Of a DNA stretch of 64,000 bases, positions 1-15,512 are shown one piece after another (positions within the stretch are counted from its first letter, which is position 1; the number at the start of each line of letters is the position of its first letter). The translations under genes and the position numbers were made by a program. Source of the DNA: Ophioderma brevispina. Its lineage: Eukaryota; Echinodermata; Ophiuroidea; Amphilepidida; Ophiodermatidae. The notes under the pieces were generated by a model. It did no database searches. It was not told where the DNA came from and saw only the letters and a list, made by a program, of their open reading frames with translations. Location: assembly GCA_023653785.1 (NCBI GenBank), contig JAMKCH010072585.1, positions 1 to 64,000 on the forward strand, written 5' to 3'.

Positions 1-1430
1 CATCCCCATGAATCATCGTGGATCAACGCCAGATGGTCTAAGCAATGGTCATCCTCCACCTTGAACCTTAAGCAGTTTGTTGACAGCCTATCTAACAAGC
101 CCAAAGGTTTGTGAATTTTAATAGGAAAGTACGGGTCAACCTCAATGGACTCAGAAAACCGCACACAATTAGCCACGATCATTGATGACTGTTGAGGTCT
201 TAAAAGTCCCTCAATTCTCATTGAAAAACACTGGATCTTTATGGTATTTGGTATATCGCCAAAGAAAAGCTTTTCGATTGAACTAATCTCCTCGGTGAAG
301 AAATGGAATCTTCATTGAGATCCTGGTTTACCATTTGAAAACTTGGATTCTCAGTCGATAAACTGGATTCTCGATGAAACTTGGTGTATCTTGCGTATTG
401 AAAAATACATCGGTCCTCGGACCGCATGTTGTCTCTCCTTCGCGGGTTTGTATGATAGTCCACTCATTGACTGGATTCTCTTCAACTAAAACATTTTTTT
501 TTTTCAATTTTTTATCATTTAGGTTTGATGGTATGTGCTTGGTAACGATTTTGGAGAACAACTTTTATTTGTCGTGATTGCCCCATTTTACCAGAGGTAA
601 TAAGTATAATTAATTAATATATACAACTTCCCCGACCACACTGTGTGTGCGTAATGTGTGTCTTAGAATTGGCGGCCATTTTGGTTTAGCAAATTAAGTA
701 CACTTCGTGGGCCGTCAGATGGTGTCTGTTAACAATCCATATAATGGTGCATAAATATACAAATTTAGGCAATACATATTATGTTAGATAAGTAATATAA
801 CAAAATCCTTTTAAAATCTTAGGATTGGCGGCCATTTTGGATTTAATGCAAATTAGCATATTTCCACCACTGTTTTTTCTGGACTTTTAGTAATGGCATT
901 CTGGGGACTATATAGAATTGCATTGTCGTGAAAGACATCTATTGCAATTTTTTCCAGCTTCACCTAGAGGTAAGTTATTTTTTCTCAGGCCTATCAGTTG
1001 TTTTAAGATGTTTTAGTCAAATGACCACCACCGTACACTATTCTAAGACTAGGCTTGTTTGACTCATTTGAATTGCATTTTTTTTATATTTTTACAAAAA
1101 GGTTTTTAAAAAAAAAACCTTCCCAAGTGTTAACCTTATTAACATTATAAAATCCAATAAATACAATTTCAAAAAAGGAAAAAAAATCAAAACTGTTAAA
1201 TTCGGTTTCAATATTATCTTTGTTATAGCATGTGAATAGAGACAATAAAAGGAGTGATCATTTTTACGCTACACCAGGAATGGAATGGGGAAATTTAATT
1301 TGTCAATCTTTTTTCGCCGTCCACCCCTCCCTCTCTTCCGTTAAAATCTAATTCCCTCATTTCACACTATATATTTCCTAGAAAGAATATCCGATCCCAC
1401 CTCTAACCCATCATCTATCTGACTCACATT
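1..1430. other. Non-coding or unresolved stretch with a 17-bp direct repeat
   Basis: No gene model is supported. The first 114 bases are open in one plus frame but end in a stop with no donor site in view. A 17-base motif, ATTGGCGGCCATTTTGG, occurs at 668-684 and again at 824-840, so this is probably dispersed-repeat sequence. The remainder is AT-rich with A and T runs. Confidence 0.4.
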
Positions 1431-4400
1431 CCTCTGTACTCACACATTCCCCGTCCAACGACGGCAATTCCTGGTCCGCCCTAGACTCCCCTAGACTCAC
1501 GCCTATCAAACATAATATTTGAATCATAGAACCTTTTATTTTTTTTTTTCTCCTTCCTCCTTCTCATGTCGGCAAAATATTTGAGTTAATTATTTTTCAA
1601 TGTGATGCGACAAGCAAAATATGGGGTGTTAATGGTCACCAAAAAATATTGTACAGTATTCATGGAATACCTCTCGTATGAAAATATTTGGTAATACAGG
1701 GGCTAATTACCGCTCTATTAAAGCGGTAATGCAATTCAAATTAAATTTTGGCATGAAGGTTATGTTGAAAATTGTCCTTTCCTACGAAGCCCAGAAATTG
1801 TATGTTTTATCGGGTGGGAGTAACCTTTAAAAATGACCCATTCCTCTGGTAATAGTGGTCGAGCCCTTAAGCAACTGTTAAAATTTGATCTCTTTGATTC
1901 ACCGTTTCGGGTGCTGAAACAAAATACATCTTGAGAGTAACGATGATCATTACATATATGCTTTTGACAGAATCAATGTTGGTGTGGACTCATGACAAAA
2001 GCATAGCAAACATCATCTCTATATAGCACACCACACTGTACATGGCGACCCGAATCCCCATACGTTATATTTTGGGCAAATATTTGTTCCAGGAACAGAC
2101 AATATTTTTGTCCACAAACTATATGCATTCTATGTAAGAAGAGTTATTAAATATTTTTCTTCTACGCACATCTACGGTACGCACATTATGTGTATTTGAT
2201 ACAGTTGCTGAAAATATGGGAAGGTCATCCAGATGATTCGACAAAAGAGAAAATTGATTTTAACCTTGACAGAACAAACGACAAACATGTACTGATCAAA
2301 ATGTTTTTAAAAATGTAGTTTGGTCCACTTATCCTTTACATAATTTCACAGTGTAGCGTCACAGGTGTAACTTGCAATTATATTTAGAGATGTCAAATAC
2401 ATATTGTCTGAAGTAAAGATAGAACAATACAGTAAGTGTAAAATAGTAAGTAATCGTACCTAGTAATAAATAAATCAGCTGCGAAAGTCAGGTTAAAATG
2501 TGGACGCACGTAGATAGCAGGTGAAGTAGAGCAGGCGTATCAGCAGTGATAGCAGGATGAAGTATAGAGTATCCGCATATATAGCCATGAAGTAGTGAAG
2601 TATCAGCAGTCGATAGCAGATGAAGTAGTAGATGTATCACAGGAGATAGAAGATGAATGAGTAGTGAAGTATCACAGCCGTAGATAAGCGAGGAGTAGTA
2701 GAGTATGAGGCAAGTTAGATAGCATATGCATGACGTAGTTAAGTATCAGCAGTAGATAGCAGATGAAGTAAGAGCGATATCACAGTAGATGCAGATGAGT
2801 AATGAGTATCAGCATATATAGCAGATGAAGTAATGATGTACGGCAGTAGAAAGCAGATAAGAGAGAAGTATCGTCACAGTAGATAGCAATGAAGTAGGTA
2901 TCAGCAGTAATAGCAGATAAGTAATGAACGTATCAGCATAGATAGAGATGAAGTAGTTGGAGTATCAGCATAGATAGCATATGAAGTAGTGGAATATCAG
3001 CATGTAGATAGCAATGAAGTAGTGGAGTATCATCAGTAGATAGCAGATAATTAGTGGAGTACACAGTAGATCAAATAATATTAAATAAGTATCAAAGTAG
3101 AAAGTTGATGAGGTAATGGGGTACACATTAGAGGGGTCAATGTGTAGTGGATACAGAATTTGAGTATTAGAAATAGATAAGCAGATGAAGTAGTGGAAGA
3201 TCAGAATTGACAGCATAATTAGTAGTGAAGTATCAGCATGATAGCAGATGAAATAGTGGAATATCAACATAATAACAGATGAAGTAAATAAGTATCAGAA
3301 GTAGATAGTTGATGAAGTAATGGGATATCAGCAGTTTTAGAAAAAAAAAAGGGCAATGCAGTATGGATAGCAGCAGTAGATTGCAGATGACCAGGTGACA
3401 TAGGGAGTTTTAGCAGTAAGATACATGTAATAGATGCTGTAGTGAAACTCAGCGGGAAATGACAGATATTAACGGATGAGGATTTTTTTTTATTAGGCGG
3501 TGGATAAAGATTGGAGTATTAGAAATAGTATAGCAAGATGAAGTAGTGGACGATCAGAAGTTGATAGCATATTACTGTAGTGAAGCATCAGCATAGATAG
3601 CAGACGAAGTCTGGCGTATTAGGAGTAGATATCCATACGAAGTAGTGGAATATCAGCATAATAGCAAGATTATAATGTGGCAGTAAAAGCAATGACGTAC
3701 GACGTATTAGCATAATGATAACGAATGAAGTAAGTGAGTGTCATCATTACATATCAGATGAAGTAGTATTTACAGCCGTAGATAGCAAAATGCGGTAATA
3801 GAGTATTATTATAGATACACATAAATAGTGAAGTGTGGCAGTAGATAACAGATTAAATAGTGGAGTATCAGCAGAAGTATGAAGCCATAACGTTCGGCAA
3901 TAATCGTAGATGAAGTGTTTAGGATCGGCAGTAAATGCATACTGAAGTAGTGAAATATCGGCAGTAGATAATCAGATGAAGTAGTGAATTCAATGGTAGT
4001 AGATAGCAGATGAATTAGTGAAATATCGGCAGTAGATAGCAGATGAGTAAAGTGAAGTATCGCAGTAAATAGCAAGATTACAGTATGAAATAATCGGCAT
4101 AAGATAGCAGATTTTGAAGTAGTTGAAGTATCACAGCAGTAAGATAGCAGATGAATCGTTCAGTAATCAGCAGTAGATAGCAATGAAATAGTGGAATATC
4201 ATAATAAGTATATAGCAGATGAAAGTGATATATCAGCAGTAGATCGCAGATGAAGTAGTGGAGCATCAGAAGTAGATAGCAGATAATAGTGAATTATCAC
4301 ATTAGATATAATGAAATAGTGGAAATATCAGCAGTAGATGACGATGAGTAGTGCCTATTGTCGGTTTTATTTTGAACATTTTTTAATTAAACAGGGAAAC

Positions 4401-5034
4401 GCACAATTTTTGACAATATAAAAAATTGAGCACGAACTGAAAAGAGAGGGTTTGGGGGGGGGGTTTGGGGAAGGGAAAAGGAGAAAAAAGAGGAATGATA
4501 AGAAAGGAAAAGAAAAAAAACGTGCAAGAGAGAGAAAGAGAGGCAAGAGAAAGAGAACGTCGGAAAGAGAGAGAAACGAAGGTTGGCATCTTATTGCATT
4601 AACCACCCTATAAAAATGAAATCCATTCAATTGTTGTAACTGTCTAAGAGAGTAGAGTCCAGTTGATGATTGAATTAGACGAAGCTAGCGGAGTTCTAAG
4701 GGCAATGATAAACACTGATTTTAAACGTGACTCTCCATAATTGTAGCTATTTTTAGCTGTTGAGAAATAGTGGGTGGTACAAAGATGAACTCCCTTGGTT
4801 AATTATTAGGTTAGTGTTGTAATCAGATATTTGGATCAATCTATATCTTTATCTATATAATTCATATATATATATATCAGATGCGGCGGCGAAGGTCATT
4901 AATTTTTCGTTACTGAAGTTGGGATTTAGAAGTTGCGAAATATACGTTATACCATGGCTATATAAATCCGCTAAATCGACTCACGTTGGCCATATCATTA
5001 CATTTAAATCTCCCAAACGACTCCTCTACACCTT
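1430..5034. repeat. Segmental duplication, copy 1 (~3.6 kb)
   Basis: The sequence from about 1430 is matched in the same order from about 5065: unique flank, 33-bp minisatellite array, a purine-rich tract near 4440-4575, and a closing segment near 4640-5034 that reappears near 8300-8703. The copies differ mostly by one- and two-base insertions and deletions rather than substitutions. That pattern fits uncorrected long-read sequence or unmerged haplotypes better than an old duplication. No coding exon was found in the unit. Confidence 0.8.
2440..4355. repeat. 33-bp minisatellite array A1 (noisy copy)
   Basis: Diverged tandem repeats of a 33-base unit built from GCAGTAGATAGCAGATGAA plus GTAGTGAAGTATCA. 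The unit equals 11 codons, so the minus strand shows false open frames such as repeats of SLLHLLSTADT and of HYFICYLLL. Internal variants, including one reading CCAGGTGACATAGGGAG near 3391, occur in the same order as in array A2. Confidence 0.85.
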
Positions 5035-6039
5035 CATATATCTGGACCACTTTCCTCTTGAACTTAAACACTCATTACCCCTTCCAACGGCAATTCCTGG
5101 TCCTCCCCTCGACTCCACTATACTCACCCTATCAAACATAAGATTTTAGAATCATTAGAAACCTTGTATTTTTTCTCCTTTCATCTGCAAAATATTTGAG
5201 GTTAATTATTTTCCATTGTGATGCTACAAGCAAAAATATGGGGTGTTAATGGTCACCAAAAATATTTGTACAGTATTCTATGGGAATAATCACGTACGAC
5301 AAGAGATTGTGGTAATACACTAAATTACCGCTCATATTAAAGCGGTATGTCAAATTCAAATGAAATTTTGGCATTAAGGTATGTTGAAAATTTCCTTTCC
5401 TACGAAGCACAGAAATTGTATGTTATAATCGGGTGGAGTACCTTTAAATTGACCATTACCTCTGGGTAAATAGTGGTCGACCCTTAAAGCAACTGTTAAA
5501 TTTGATCTATTTGATTCACCAGTTCGGGTGATTGAAACAAAATACATATTGAGAGTAACGATGATGAATTACATATATGCTTTGACAGAATTACAATTTT
5601 GGTGGACGTCATGACAAAAGCATAGCAAACATCATCTCTATATAGCACACCACACTGTAATGCAGACACGAATCCCATACGTTAGATTTGGCAATATATT
5701 TGTTCAGGAACAGACAATATTTTTGTCCACAAAATATATGCATTCGATGTAAGGAAGAGTTATGAAAGATTTTCTTTACGCACATATACGCAACATTAGT
5801 GTAGTGGATAACAGTTGCTGAAAATAGGGGGAAGGTCATCCAGATGGATCCGATACAAAATAGAAAATTGAATTTAACCGTTGACAGAACAAACGACAAA
5901 CATGTACTGATCAAAATGTTTTGAAAAATGTATTTTGGTCCACTTATCCTTGACAATATTTCACAGTGTAGCGTCAAAGGTGTAACTTGCATTATATTTA
6001 GAAGATGTCAAATACATATTGTCTGAAGTAAAGATAGAA

Positions 6040-8062
<2,023 letters not shown>

Positions 8063-8703
8063 TTTTTTATGTTGAACATTTTTTAAACATTGGAAACGCA
8101 CAATTTTTACATATAAAAGATTGAGCCCGAACTGAAAGAAAAGGTGTGTGGAAAGCTGGAGAAAAGAGGGAATTGATAAAGAAGACAAGAAAAAAGGGTC
8201 ATAGATGAGGAGAAAGAGGGAAGAGGAAAGAGAAAGCGGAAAGAGAGAGAAAGAAGTTGGCATCTTATTGCATTACCCCCCTATATAATCCATTAATTGT
8301 GTTTACTGTCTAGAGACGTAAGAGGTCCATTGATATTGAATTACAGACGAAAGCTAGCGAGAGTTCCTAATGGCAATGATAAACACTGATTTTAACGTGA
8401 CTCTCCATAAATTGTAGCTATTTTAAGCTGTTGAGAAAGAGATGGGTGGTACAAAGATGAACTCCCTTGGTTAATTATTAGTTAGTGTGTAAATCAGATA
8501 ATTGATCAATCATATCGTATCTTATATAATTAACAGATATCTATAGATATCAGGCGGCGAAGGTCAATAATGTTTCGTTACTGAAGTTGGGATTTAGAGG
8601 TTGCGAAATATACGTTATACCATGGCTATATAAATCCGCTAAATCGACTCACGTTGGCCATATCATTACATTTAAATCTCCCAAACGACTCCTCTACACC
8701 TTT

Positions 8704-10475
8704 TGGCATAAGCTAGAAAACGCTATTTGAGCAACTTTCTCATCCAACAACGATTGTTGGATGAAGAAATTTTGAGAAAAAGCACTTGAAATTTGAATAT
8801 TTTAGGGAATTTTTTTAGGTTCAATTTGTTGCGTTGACTTCAACTCTTTCCGTCAGCAGACCACAATAGTTGTTTGCATGGGAAGAGTAAAAGTAGCGGA
8901 GTTTGATGTTTTGTTACAGAGATGGACCAGTATATTTAGCTCGTCACCCCATTGCCGAGCCCGAGCCGGTAGTTGCGATTTGTAATGTGAAGCAAGGCTG
9001 GCTAGGCTTGGCATGCCTGATTTTGATGATCACATCTTTTTAATAATTGGTCGTGATTGGAAACATAGCTACTTGCTTAGTTCAAAGTAGACCATATAGG
9101 CTAAGGCTATACCCATTATACATGTGTTTCTGTAAAAAATGTCCTTATGCTCACACATCACTTACGGGGGCTATCTACACGAGCGGGTCAATGTGGCCAG
9201 TGGGCTTTGCATGGTGTATTAAAATCATAGGAGTATCGTGTTACTGCACACCGCAACAGCCCACAGCGTATACTCTGTTCGACCTGAGTCATTGAGGGTG
9301 GACGTTCGCGTAATGACGTGACTTGCAATTCGGCTTTGCATTTCGATTGTTCTGCCTTTATCACGTGCGTGTTTGCAATGAAAGGCAGCGCGTTCGTTTC
9401 TAGGGTGCAAAACCTAACGGCGCATAGTGACGTCACCCTCAAATTGAGATCGAAATATAGGGAGTGGGGATAGGAACACGCTTCTATCCGCGCGGTTTCG
9501 ACTTGCATCACCAATTGGGTCAAGCCTAATAACGCGCGAGTCCATTACCACTGACATCACGCACTTACGCGATAGATTTGTTTTGGTTGTTCGCAACAAT
9601 CATTGCTGTAAGCCTGAAAATGTGCATCTTGCAGACAGTCCAACACACGTGCCCTGGGTAGATAGCCCCACTGTAATGTAATCGGTCTTAAATTTCCTTT
9701 GTGAACATGACATCTTGTTGTCTGGACATTCCCGCTCAGTGTTTCTTCTAAAGCCTGTATGACACGATTTTGACGCAATCAGTTGCAGATTGACGCGGGG
9801 CGTGACGCACTACGAATCGGAGTTTAGAACGTCAGGACCTCTCGTCCGGACTCCATTAGCGAGTCCGAGTCACTCATACTTGGACTCGTGCTCGGGCTCG
9901 TTCCCCATGTACTCGAACCTCAGGGCCCCATGCCATGGACTCTGATTCGCCGCAGACTCAGACTCAATTGACCCCAGTGGACTCTGACATTCCAACAAAA
10001 CTACAACACACATCTTCTCCCAATACGGGCATACTAGTTAGTGATCACCATATACCATATTGTTTAACATTGCCTCATCTCTACAATATTATAAATAGGC
10101 TGACAAACTTATCTAAATCATATTGAACATGAATATTAAATGTCCACAAATGCCTTCTCCACTAATTTGTGATGCTCAAATCAGAAAAGTCAAAGCTAAA
10201 TGGAACTTGATAGATGCTGTATGTTATTGTTTACATACATCAATGCACGAGCATTAAGCATAAGGGCGGTTACAACGCCGGAGACATTGCGAAAAAAGCG
10301 TTACGTGTTAAGATCGTACTCGCGTGGAGTTTTTAAATATCTGATTGGAAAGCCACGGGCTCTCTTTAGCAGCTTAATAATTGATAATGCGCATGCGCTT
10401 AACAAAATGTGTTGCCTGTCAAGAAGTGGTCGCTGTTTGACCGAGTTGCTGAGATTATTGACCTTCACCGCCTGA
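8704..10475. other. No gene recognised
   Basis: Somewhat higher GC than its surroundings between 9040 and 9980. Minus-strand open frames at 9188-9523 and 9557-9778 have no recognisable domain. Around 9840-9980 there are many degenerate copies of GGACTCG/GGACTCT. No splice-supported exon was found. Confidence 0.4.
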
Positions 10476-10502
10476 TATAGATAATATATATATATATATA
10501 GA

Positions 10503-10547
<45 letters not shown>

Positions 10548-10562
10548 TATATATATTAATAT
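10476..10562. repeat. (AT)n microsatellite
   Basis: Alternating AT with short interruptions, directly adjoining the left arm of a long palindrome. Confidence 0.9.
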
Positions 10563-10565
10563 AAT

Positions 10566-10895
10566 GTCGTGTGGCCAAGGAGAATACGGTTGGCAACATG
10601 CTATGAGATATACAATGTTTAAGCATGTATAGTGAACGACGTTGCGACAAATGTCTTCGTCAGGTTCTTAAACTAACTATCAAAGAGCCTATAAACTACA
10701 TTACATTGTAATGTAGTTTTAATCGCTCTTGTATGTATCAAACTACATTACATTGTAATGTAGTTTTATGCTCTTGTATAGTAGTTTAAGAACCTGACGA
10801 ATACATGTTTGTCGCAACGTCGTTCATTATACATGCTTTAAACATGTATATCTTCATAGCACTGTTGCCATACCTATTCTCCTTGGCCACACGAC
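10566..10895. repeat. 330-bp imperfect palindrome (foldback element)
   Basis: The left arm begins GTCGTGTGGCCAAGG (10566-10580) and the right arm ends CCTTGGCCACACGAC (10881-10895). The arms pair over most of their length, including TTCTTAAACTA against TAGTTTAAGAA. Two further copies of the self-complementary block ACTACATTACATTGTAATGTAGT lie near 10695 and 10743. No transposase frame is present. Probably a foldback MITE, or an inversion-prone palindrome formed in AT repeats. Confidence 0.85.
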
Positions 10896-10929
10896 CATAT
10901 ATGAATCTACCAGTGCTGAGCAGCAACCT

Positions 10930-11090
10930 CGACTCTCTCTCTCTCTCGCTCTCTCTCCTCTCTCATGTCCTCTCTCTCTCTCTCTCTTCTCAATATAATA
11001 TATCATATATATTATAACATATATATATAGAAATATATATATATATATATACATATATAGCTATCTATATATATAATATATATAATATAC
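10930..11090. repeat. (TC)n then (AT)n microsatellites
   Basis: CTCTCT-rich sequence from 10936 to about 10990 is followed by AT-rich dinucleotide repeats to about 11090. A short GT repeat lies near 11150-11172. Confidence 0.85.
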
Positions 11091-11099
11091 GATCCACTT

Positions 11100-11930
11100 G
11101 GTTTACGCGATCTTCAGACGGATTCGCAAATATATATCTGTGTGGTGGGTGGGTCTGTGTGTGTGTGTGTGGTTTTGTTTTTGCATTTGTATTTTAAATT
11201 CCTTGATTTTTTTTTTTTTTTTTCCTAAAATTCACGGAGCGTACAGGTATTTAGTTTTCAAATATACTACGTGAATCAAAACAATGTTCAAGGGATACAG
11301 ATGACCCGACCCTGGATAACATCACTGAATCGTATAGATTTGTTTTGTTTTAAAATAAAGTCAATCTAATATACTACTTTCCAAATGTTTGAAAAAAAAT
11401 GAAAGAAATCAACTGAAAACTAAGCCAGATATGGACAAATTTTGTAAGCCACCTCCTTTTCCCCCATTCCAATGGAATTTATACATTAAGCAAGATATAG
11501 TTTAATGTACGGTATAACGGGTTATAGATTATTAAGTAATGAAGTAGATTCCAGTCGCACTCATTCAATGTAACTGTATATTTATTGTGGAACTGGCACA
11601 GTAAATGTTTACACAAAATCTCACCCATTAATCTTGAATGTGTAATGAAAAGGGTTTTCACACCACTGGCAATCCCGGTATAGATTAGCTCTTGCCAATA
11701 GGGACTAAACTTAGCAAATATCATAAACAATGGTAAAGATCTTGGTTTTCCTCCTTTTTTTTTTTCCAATTTACCAGCGTATACAACGAATCTGACCTTC
11801 AGCAAATAATTAACAAAGTAGTGACTGAAGTGGAAAAAAGGATTGTACATCAATTGCAAGAAACTTAGTGTCTTGTGGTTACAAGCAGAAGTTTGCTTCA
11901 GTCGTAACATTAAAAATACAATGGGGACAT
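11100..11930. other. No gene recognised
   Basis: AT-rich sequence. The minus-strand 185-residue open frame at 11479-12036 overlaps the LINE remnant and shows no domain, repeat or signal peptide pattern that I recognise. Confidence 0.4.
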
Positions 11931-12533
11931 AGCCTGAAGCAGTTGCGAATTTAACTATCTTGGAAGCATGATAACATCGGATGGAAGGTGAACAAGAAAT
12001 CAAGAGGAGAATAAATTGCAAAAGAGACTTTCTCAAGAATGAGTCACCTGTTATGTAACTTGAAAATCACTTGAATACAAGACTCCAGAATTCTGGACTG
12101 TTATGTACTGCCTACTTTAAAATATGGATGCGAGAGTTGGTCAACATCTCAGGAAATGTATGATCGTTTTCAATCAGCAAAATGGTTGTTCCTGAGGCGA
12201 AATTACGAGAATTTCCTTGGACAAGCCACACCAAAATAGAGCAGTTTCTTAGAGGGCCGGTAGACTGTCGGCTAGGTATAACAGCAATACAGAAATACAA
12301 GCAGCTGACTTCTAGCCCTGTATATCAACATAACAGAGGTTTGGAGAGTCCTGTTCTTCACAGGAAAAATAGCATGAAAGATAGATCGATGGCGCCAGAG
12401 ATTACTTATCTTCATAGCATCGCCGCCTGGACTGTAATGGAGAAACTCAATCTCTGAGATTGGCAATGGACAGTGTAGGTACAGGGAGGAATGGCATAAT
12501 TTCATGGTCGCCAAAGTCACTCGATATGGCACT
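11930..12533 (+). mobile_element. LINE ORF2 C-terminal remnant, frameshifted
   Basis: Read across several frames, the plus strand gives YLGSMITSDGR, then KYGCESWSTSQEMYDRFQSA, then SWTSHT, then a Gly/Arg-rich segment, and finally REEWHNFMVAKVTRYGT and a stop near 12532. This order is characteristic of the region downstream of the reverse-transcriptase core in endonuclease-type non-LTR retrotransposons. The core itself is absent, so the copy is 5'-truncated and dead, with multiple stops and frameshifts. The clade was not assigned. Confidence 0.75.
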
Positions 12534-12929
12534 TGAGAGAGAGGAGAGAGAAAACGACTACAACTGATTTTTTTTTCGAGTATCAACATTATCGTAACAT
12601 TATTATGAATGTTTCAATTATACTATTAAGTACTACGGTTTACAGGAACCAATACGTTACATTTAACCAAGAAAATTCTGGCATGTTAATGCTGCCAACA
12701 ACTCCCCGTAAAATACAGCTTTTTAACAGGTTTCCATTCAAATTATATTTTATAGCTTGATGTCAGATCTTTTACATTAAGTATAAATTTGGATTATAAA
12801 TGCTAATTGCAAAATAAAAAAAATAGAACCTCATCAGTCCTCTTTTCTAGCTTCACTGGCATATTTTGCCTGTAAGAGATGATGACGGCTAGAAAATCAT
12901 ACAAAAGCATAGTCATTTATATGCTTGTT

Positions 12930-13340
12930 TTGTTTTGTTTTTTTGTGAAGGAAAAAGGTGGAATTTTGGACGAATTGTGAGACAAGTTGTTTCAAGAAAT
13001 TGAGTGTTTTGTTTTCGTCGTCCGAACTGGCCATGTTGAATAGTCCATGTTCGTAAATAGGGGTCAAACTTATAGTAACGTGGTGATGTGTATGCTCTTT
13101 GCGGAAACAAAGGGCCTGTATGATTTTTCACTGATGGTGAAATTAGAGATTAGAGATATATATGTTTTATTCTTTTATAGGCTATAGGAAAAAATAGTTC
13201 ATGATGTATGTATGAGTAATTTGGCTTGCTTTTATTCTCGGTAAATATTACCTTCTCTGGCTATTAGTGGTCGTGTCAATTGTGACCTCGCTCTGTCTTC
13301 CATCAACTTGTGAACAATTCAGCAGATTACGCATTATTAT
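12930..13340. repeat. Dispersed repeat R1, copy 1
   Basis: About 400 bases align with 35275-35625. Shared blocks include GAAAAAGGTGGAAT, GGTTTCAAGAAATT (one mismatch here), TATAGGCTATAGGAAAAAA and TATTAGTGGTCGTG. Both copies are followed within about 100 bases by a tRNA-like segment, so R1 and that segment may form one element. Confidence 0.75.
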
Positions 13341-13345
13341 AGTAA

Positions 13346-13440
13346 ATTCTTAAGTGGCGCAGCGGTCTAAAGTACTACCGCACATGTATTATTAAAGTAT
13401 AGAATACACATTTCGAGCCTAGATTATCCCCGGCCCGTCG
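13346..13440 (+). repeat. tRNA-like (SINE) segment after R1, copy 1
   Basis: TGGCGCAGCGG at 13355-13365 matches an RNA polymerase III A box. A degenerate B box (TTTCGAGCCTAG) lies about 50 bases downstream. It is not a functional tRNA gene, since the acceptor stem does not pair. Its likely origin is a tRNA-derived SINE head. Confidence 0.55.
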
Positions 13441-13450
13441 ACCACATTAA

Positions 13451-13788
13451 AGGCTGACTCAGAGATTTTCCGAGGAGGGCGCCCTCAAATTTTCAAACAC
13501 ATTGTGTTTTTTGCACATACATAATGCTTCGCCCTATCATTGAATTCCTTCATATAGAAAATTACAACTTTTTTTTTATAAATTCAGGATCCGGAATTTT
13601 TGTTATATCCATGGTATTCTATGACACTGTTATGCTACACATAAATGTTTACTGCATCAAAACGAAAAATCCGATTCATCTCAAACTTTCAAAATTGAGC
13701 ATTTTAGGTGAATATCTTTGGTTCTAGTTGACTATTTTTAATTAATATACACACACAAAATTATATTTTGAAATCTCCGCGTCGGCCT
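13451..13788. mobile_element. TTAA-flanked MITE, family K1
   Basis: TTAA lies on both sides (13447-13450 and 13789-13792). The termini are inverted: AGGCTGACTCAGAGATTT on the left against AGGCCGACGCGGAGATTT on the right. No transposase is present. TTAA duplication with purine-rich ends suggests a Kolobok-type source; piggyBac is the alternative. The 67-residue frame inside it is not a gene. Confidence 0.8.
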
Positions 13789-13792
13789 TTAA

Positions 13793-15183
13793 AGTGCATT
13801 TCGTGATGTCAAGCACCTTCTGTTTTATTCATGGTTTATATCCTTGAGAAAAGGATCTTTGTTTTCTTGCTCTGCAACAGGTGAATGGTGTTTGTATTTG
13901 TCATGTCAGTTAGCACAGTGTATAAATAGATTCATTGATTATCCGTAAGTCGAAATAATCAAGAAAATGTAACATTAGTTGACAATGGCATCATTATATT
14001 GTACTTCTCCACACCACAGTTAATGTTGTAACCCCATAGGGAATGAGAAAAAAGGTGTGCTTACAAAAACTGCCATATTCTACTATTCTTCCGTCGATAC
14101 TTTTCATTTATTCGACATATGAAAGTCTATTCCGATTTTTTTTTATAAAAAACAACAAATCTCTGATAATGTGCTCATCACATCAAAAAAAAATTTTTTA
14201 TTTTTTTTATTTTTTTTATTTTTTTTACATATTTATTTAAATTTATGCTTAAAAACAAAGAAATAACAAGAAATTTAACCCATTTTTTCCTCATCAAATT
14301 GTAAGCTACACCCAATTTACACATGAGAGTATCATTTTTAAGCTGGATATATGGGCCTTTTGATGCAACAAATTTCACTTGAACTTGAGCGTCAACTGGC
14401 CAGCTTTTGATGTGATGGGTCACATATAGTATTGCATTAAGGTCAAGAAACATCCTTAATCCTTGCACATTTTTTTTTATTCACGTAGTATATAACAAAA
14501 CTAATGTTAAATTATTAGACGAAATCGCATAAGTAATATAGGCAGTAGGACATGTATGCAGCAAGCTTATTGATTATTTTAAGAATCAGGGTGCTTATCC
14601 AATTTTATCACACCCTGCTGACTGTGTGTACAAATTCACTCGATCATTTGGTTTATCTGCTGATTGGTCCTTAAAGAGATAACGTGGTTAACCGACGCTT
14701 CATCTCGCTATTGATTTTTATTCACTGATGGGAATTTTACAAGAAAATGAACACGTGACCTGGGCGAAGGCAAGCGGGAGTTTTCCACATTATTGATATT
14801 AATGTCAACGAAATATTCGAATATTTGTTCATATTCGTCATGGGGCGCGCTCATCAGTCCACTAAATTTGATCAAATTAAAAAGATGTTGTGTTTTGCTC
14901 ACTTGTAATTACGTTTTAACAACGCTGTTGCCGGGATCCACTCTGAACTTTTCGTGTAAATATTGCGTAAAAATATTGTTGGGAGAAATCGAAATTAACG
15001 CTAAACATATCGTTAGGAAGGTTTTTGCCGCCGTAGTGTTTGCTTTGCATCTTTGATCGTGTATTTTTATTTTAATAAAATGAGAGTAGCACTGACATAA
15101 AACAACTTTACTACATGAGGCAGGACATCAATGCTCCTAATATAAGCACATGTTTTTTTGTTAGAATCTTTTTTTATGAAACA
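13793..15183. other. No gene recognised
   Basis: AT-rich sequence. A T-rich tract containing repeats of ATTTTTTTT lies at 14186-14230. Short open frames on both strands lack recognisable domains. Confidence 0.4.
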
Positions 15184-15187
15184 TTAA

Positions 15188-15512
15188 AGGGATAAGCAAG
15201 CGATATTTAATACGAGTGGCCCCGTGTACAGCATTGTGCAAAATTACGCTTATAAATCTGGGAAATGATATTCACACGGAAAGGCTTTTTTTGTGATCCT
15301 CAAGTCTGAATTTTCGAACCCACGTTGGCCTATCGAAATTACAGAATCGGATACAGAGTATTGCCTGCTTAATACAAATAAACTGATTTCAACCAAACCA
15401 CTTGCACGGTTATGTTAGCACATTTATGGACAGAATAACAAAAGTACCAAAATACGAATTTTGATGATGTTTTTTTCGATGTTTTAGGATCAGCAAATCG
15501 CTGCTTATCCCT
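15188..15512. mobile_element. TTAA-type MITE
   Basis: Left flank TTAA (15184-15187), right flank TTAT, which is a mutated duplication. The termini AGGGATAAGCAAGCGAT and ATCGCTGCTTATCCCT are inverted copies of each other. A related right end is seen near 41938-41962. Non-coding. Confidence 0.7.
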
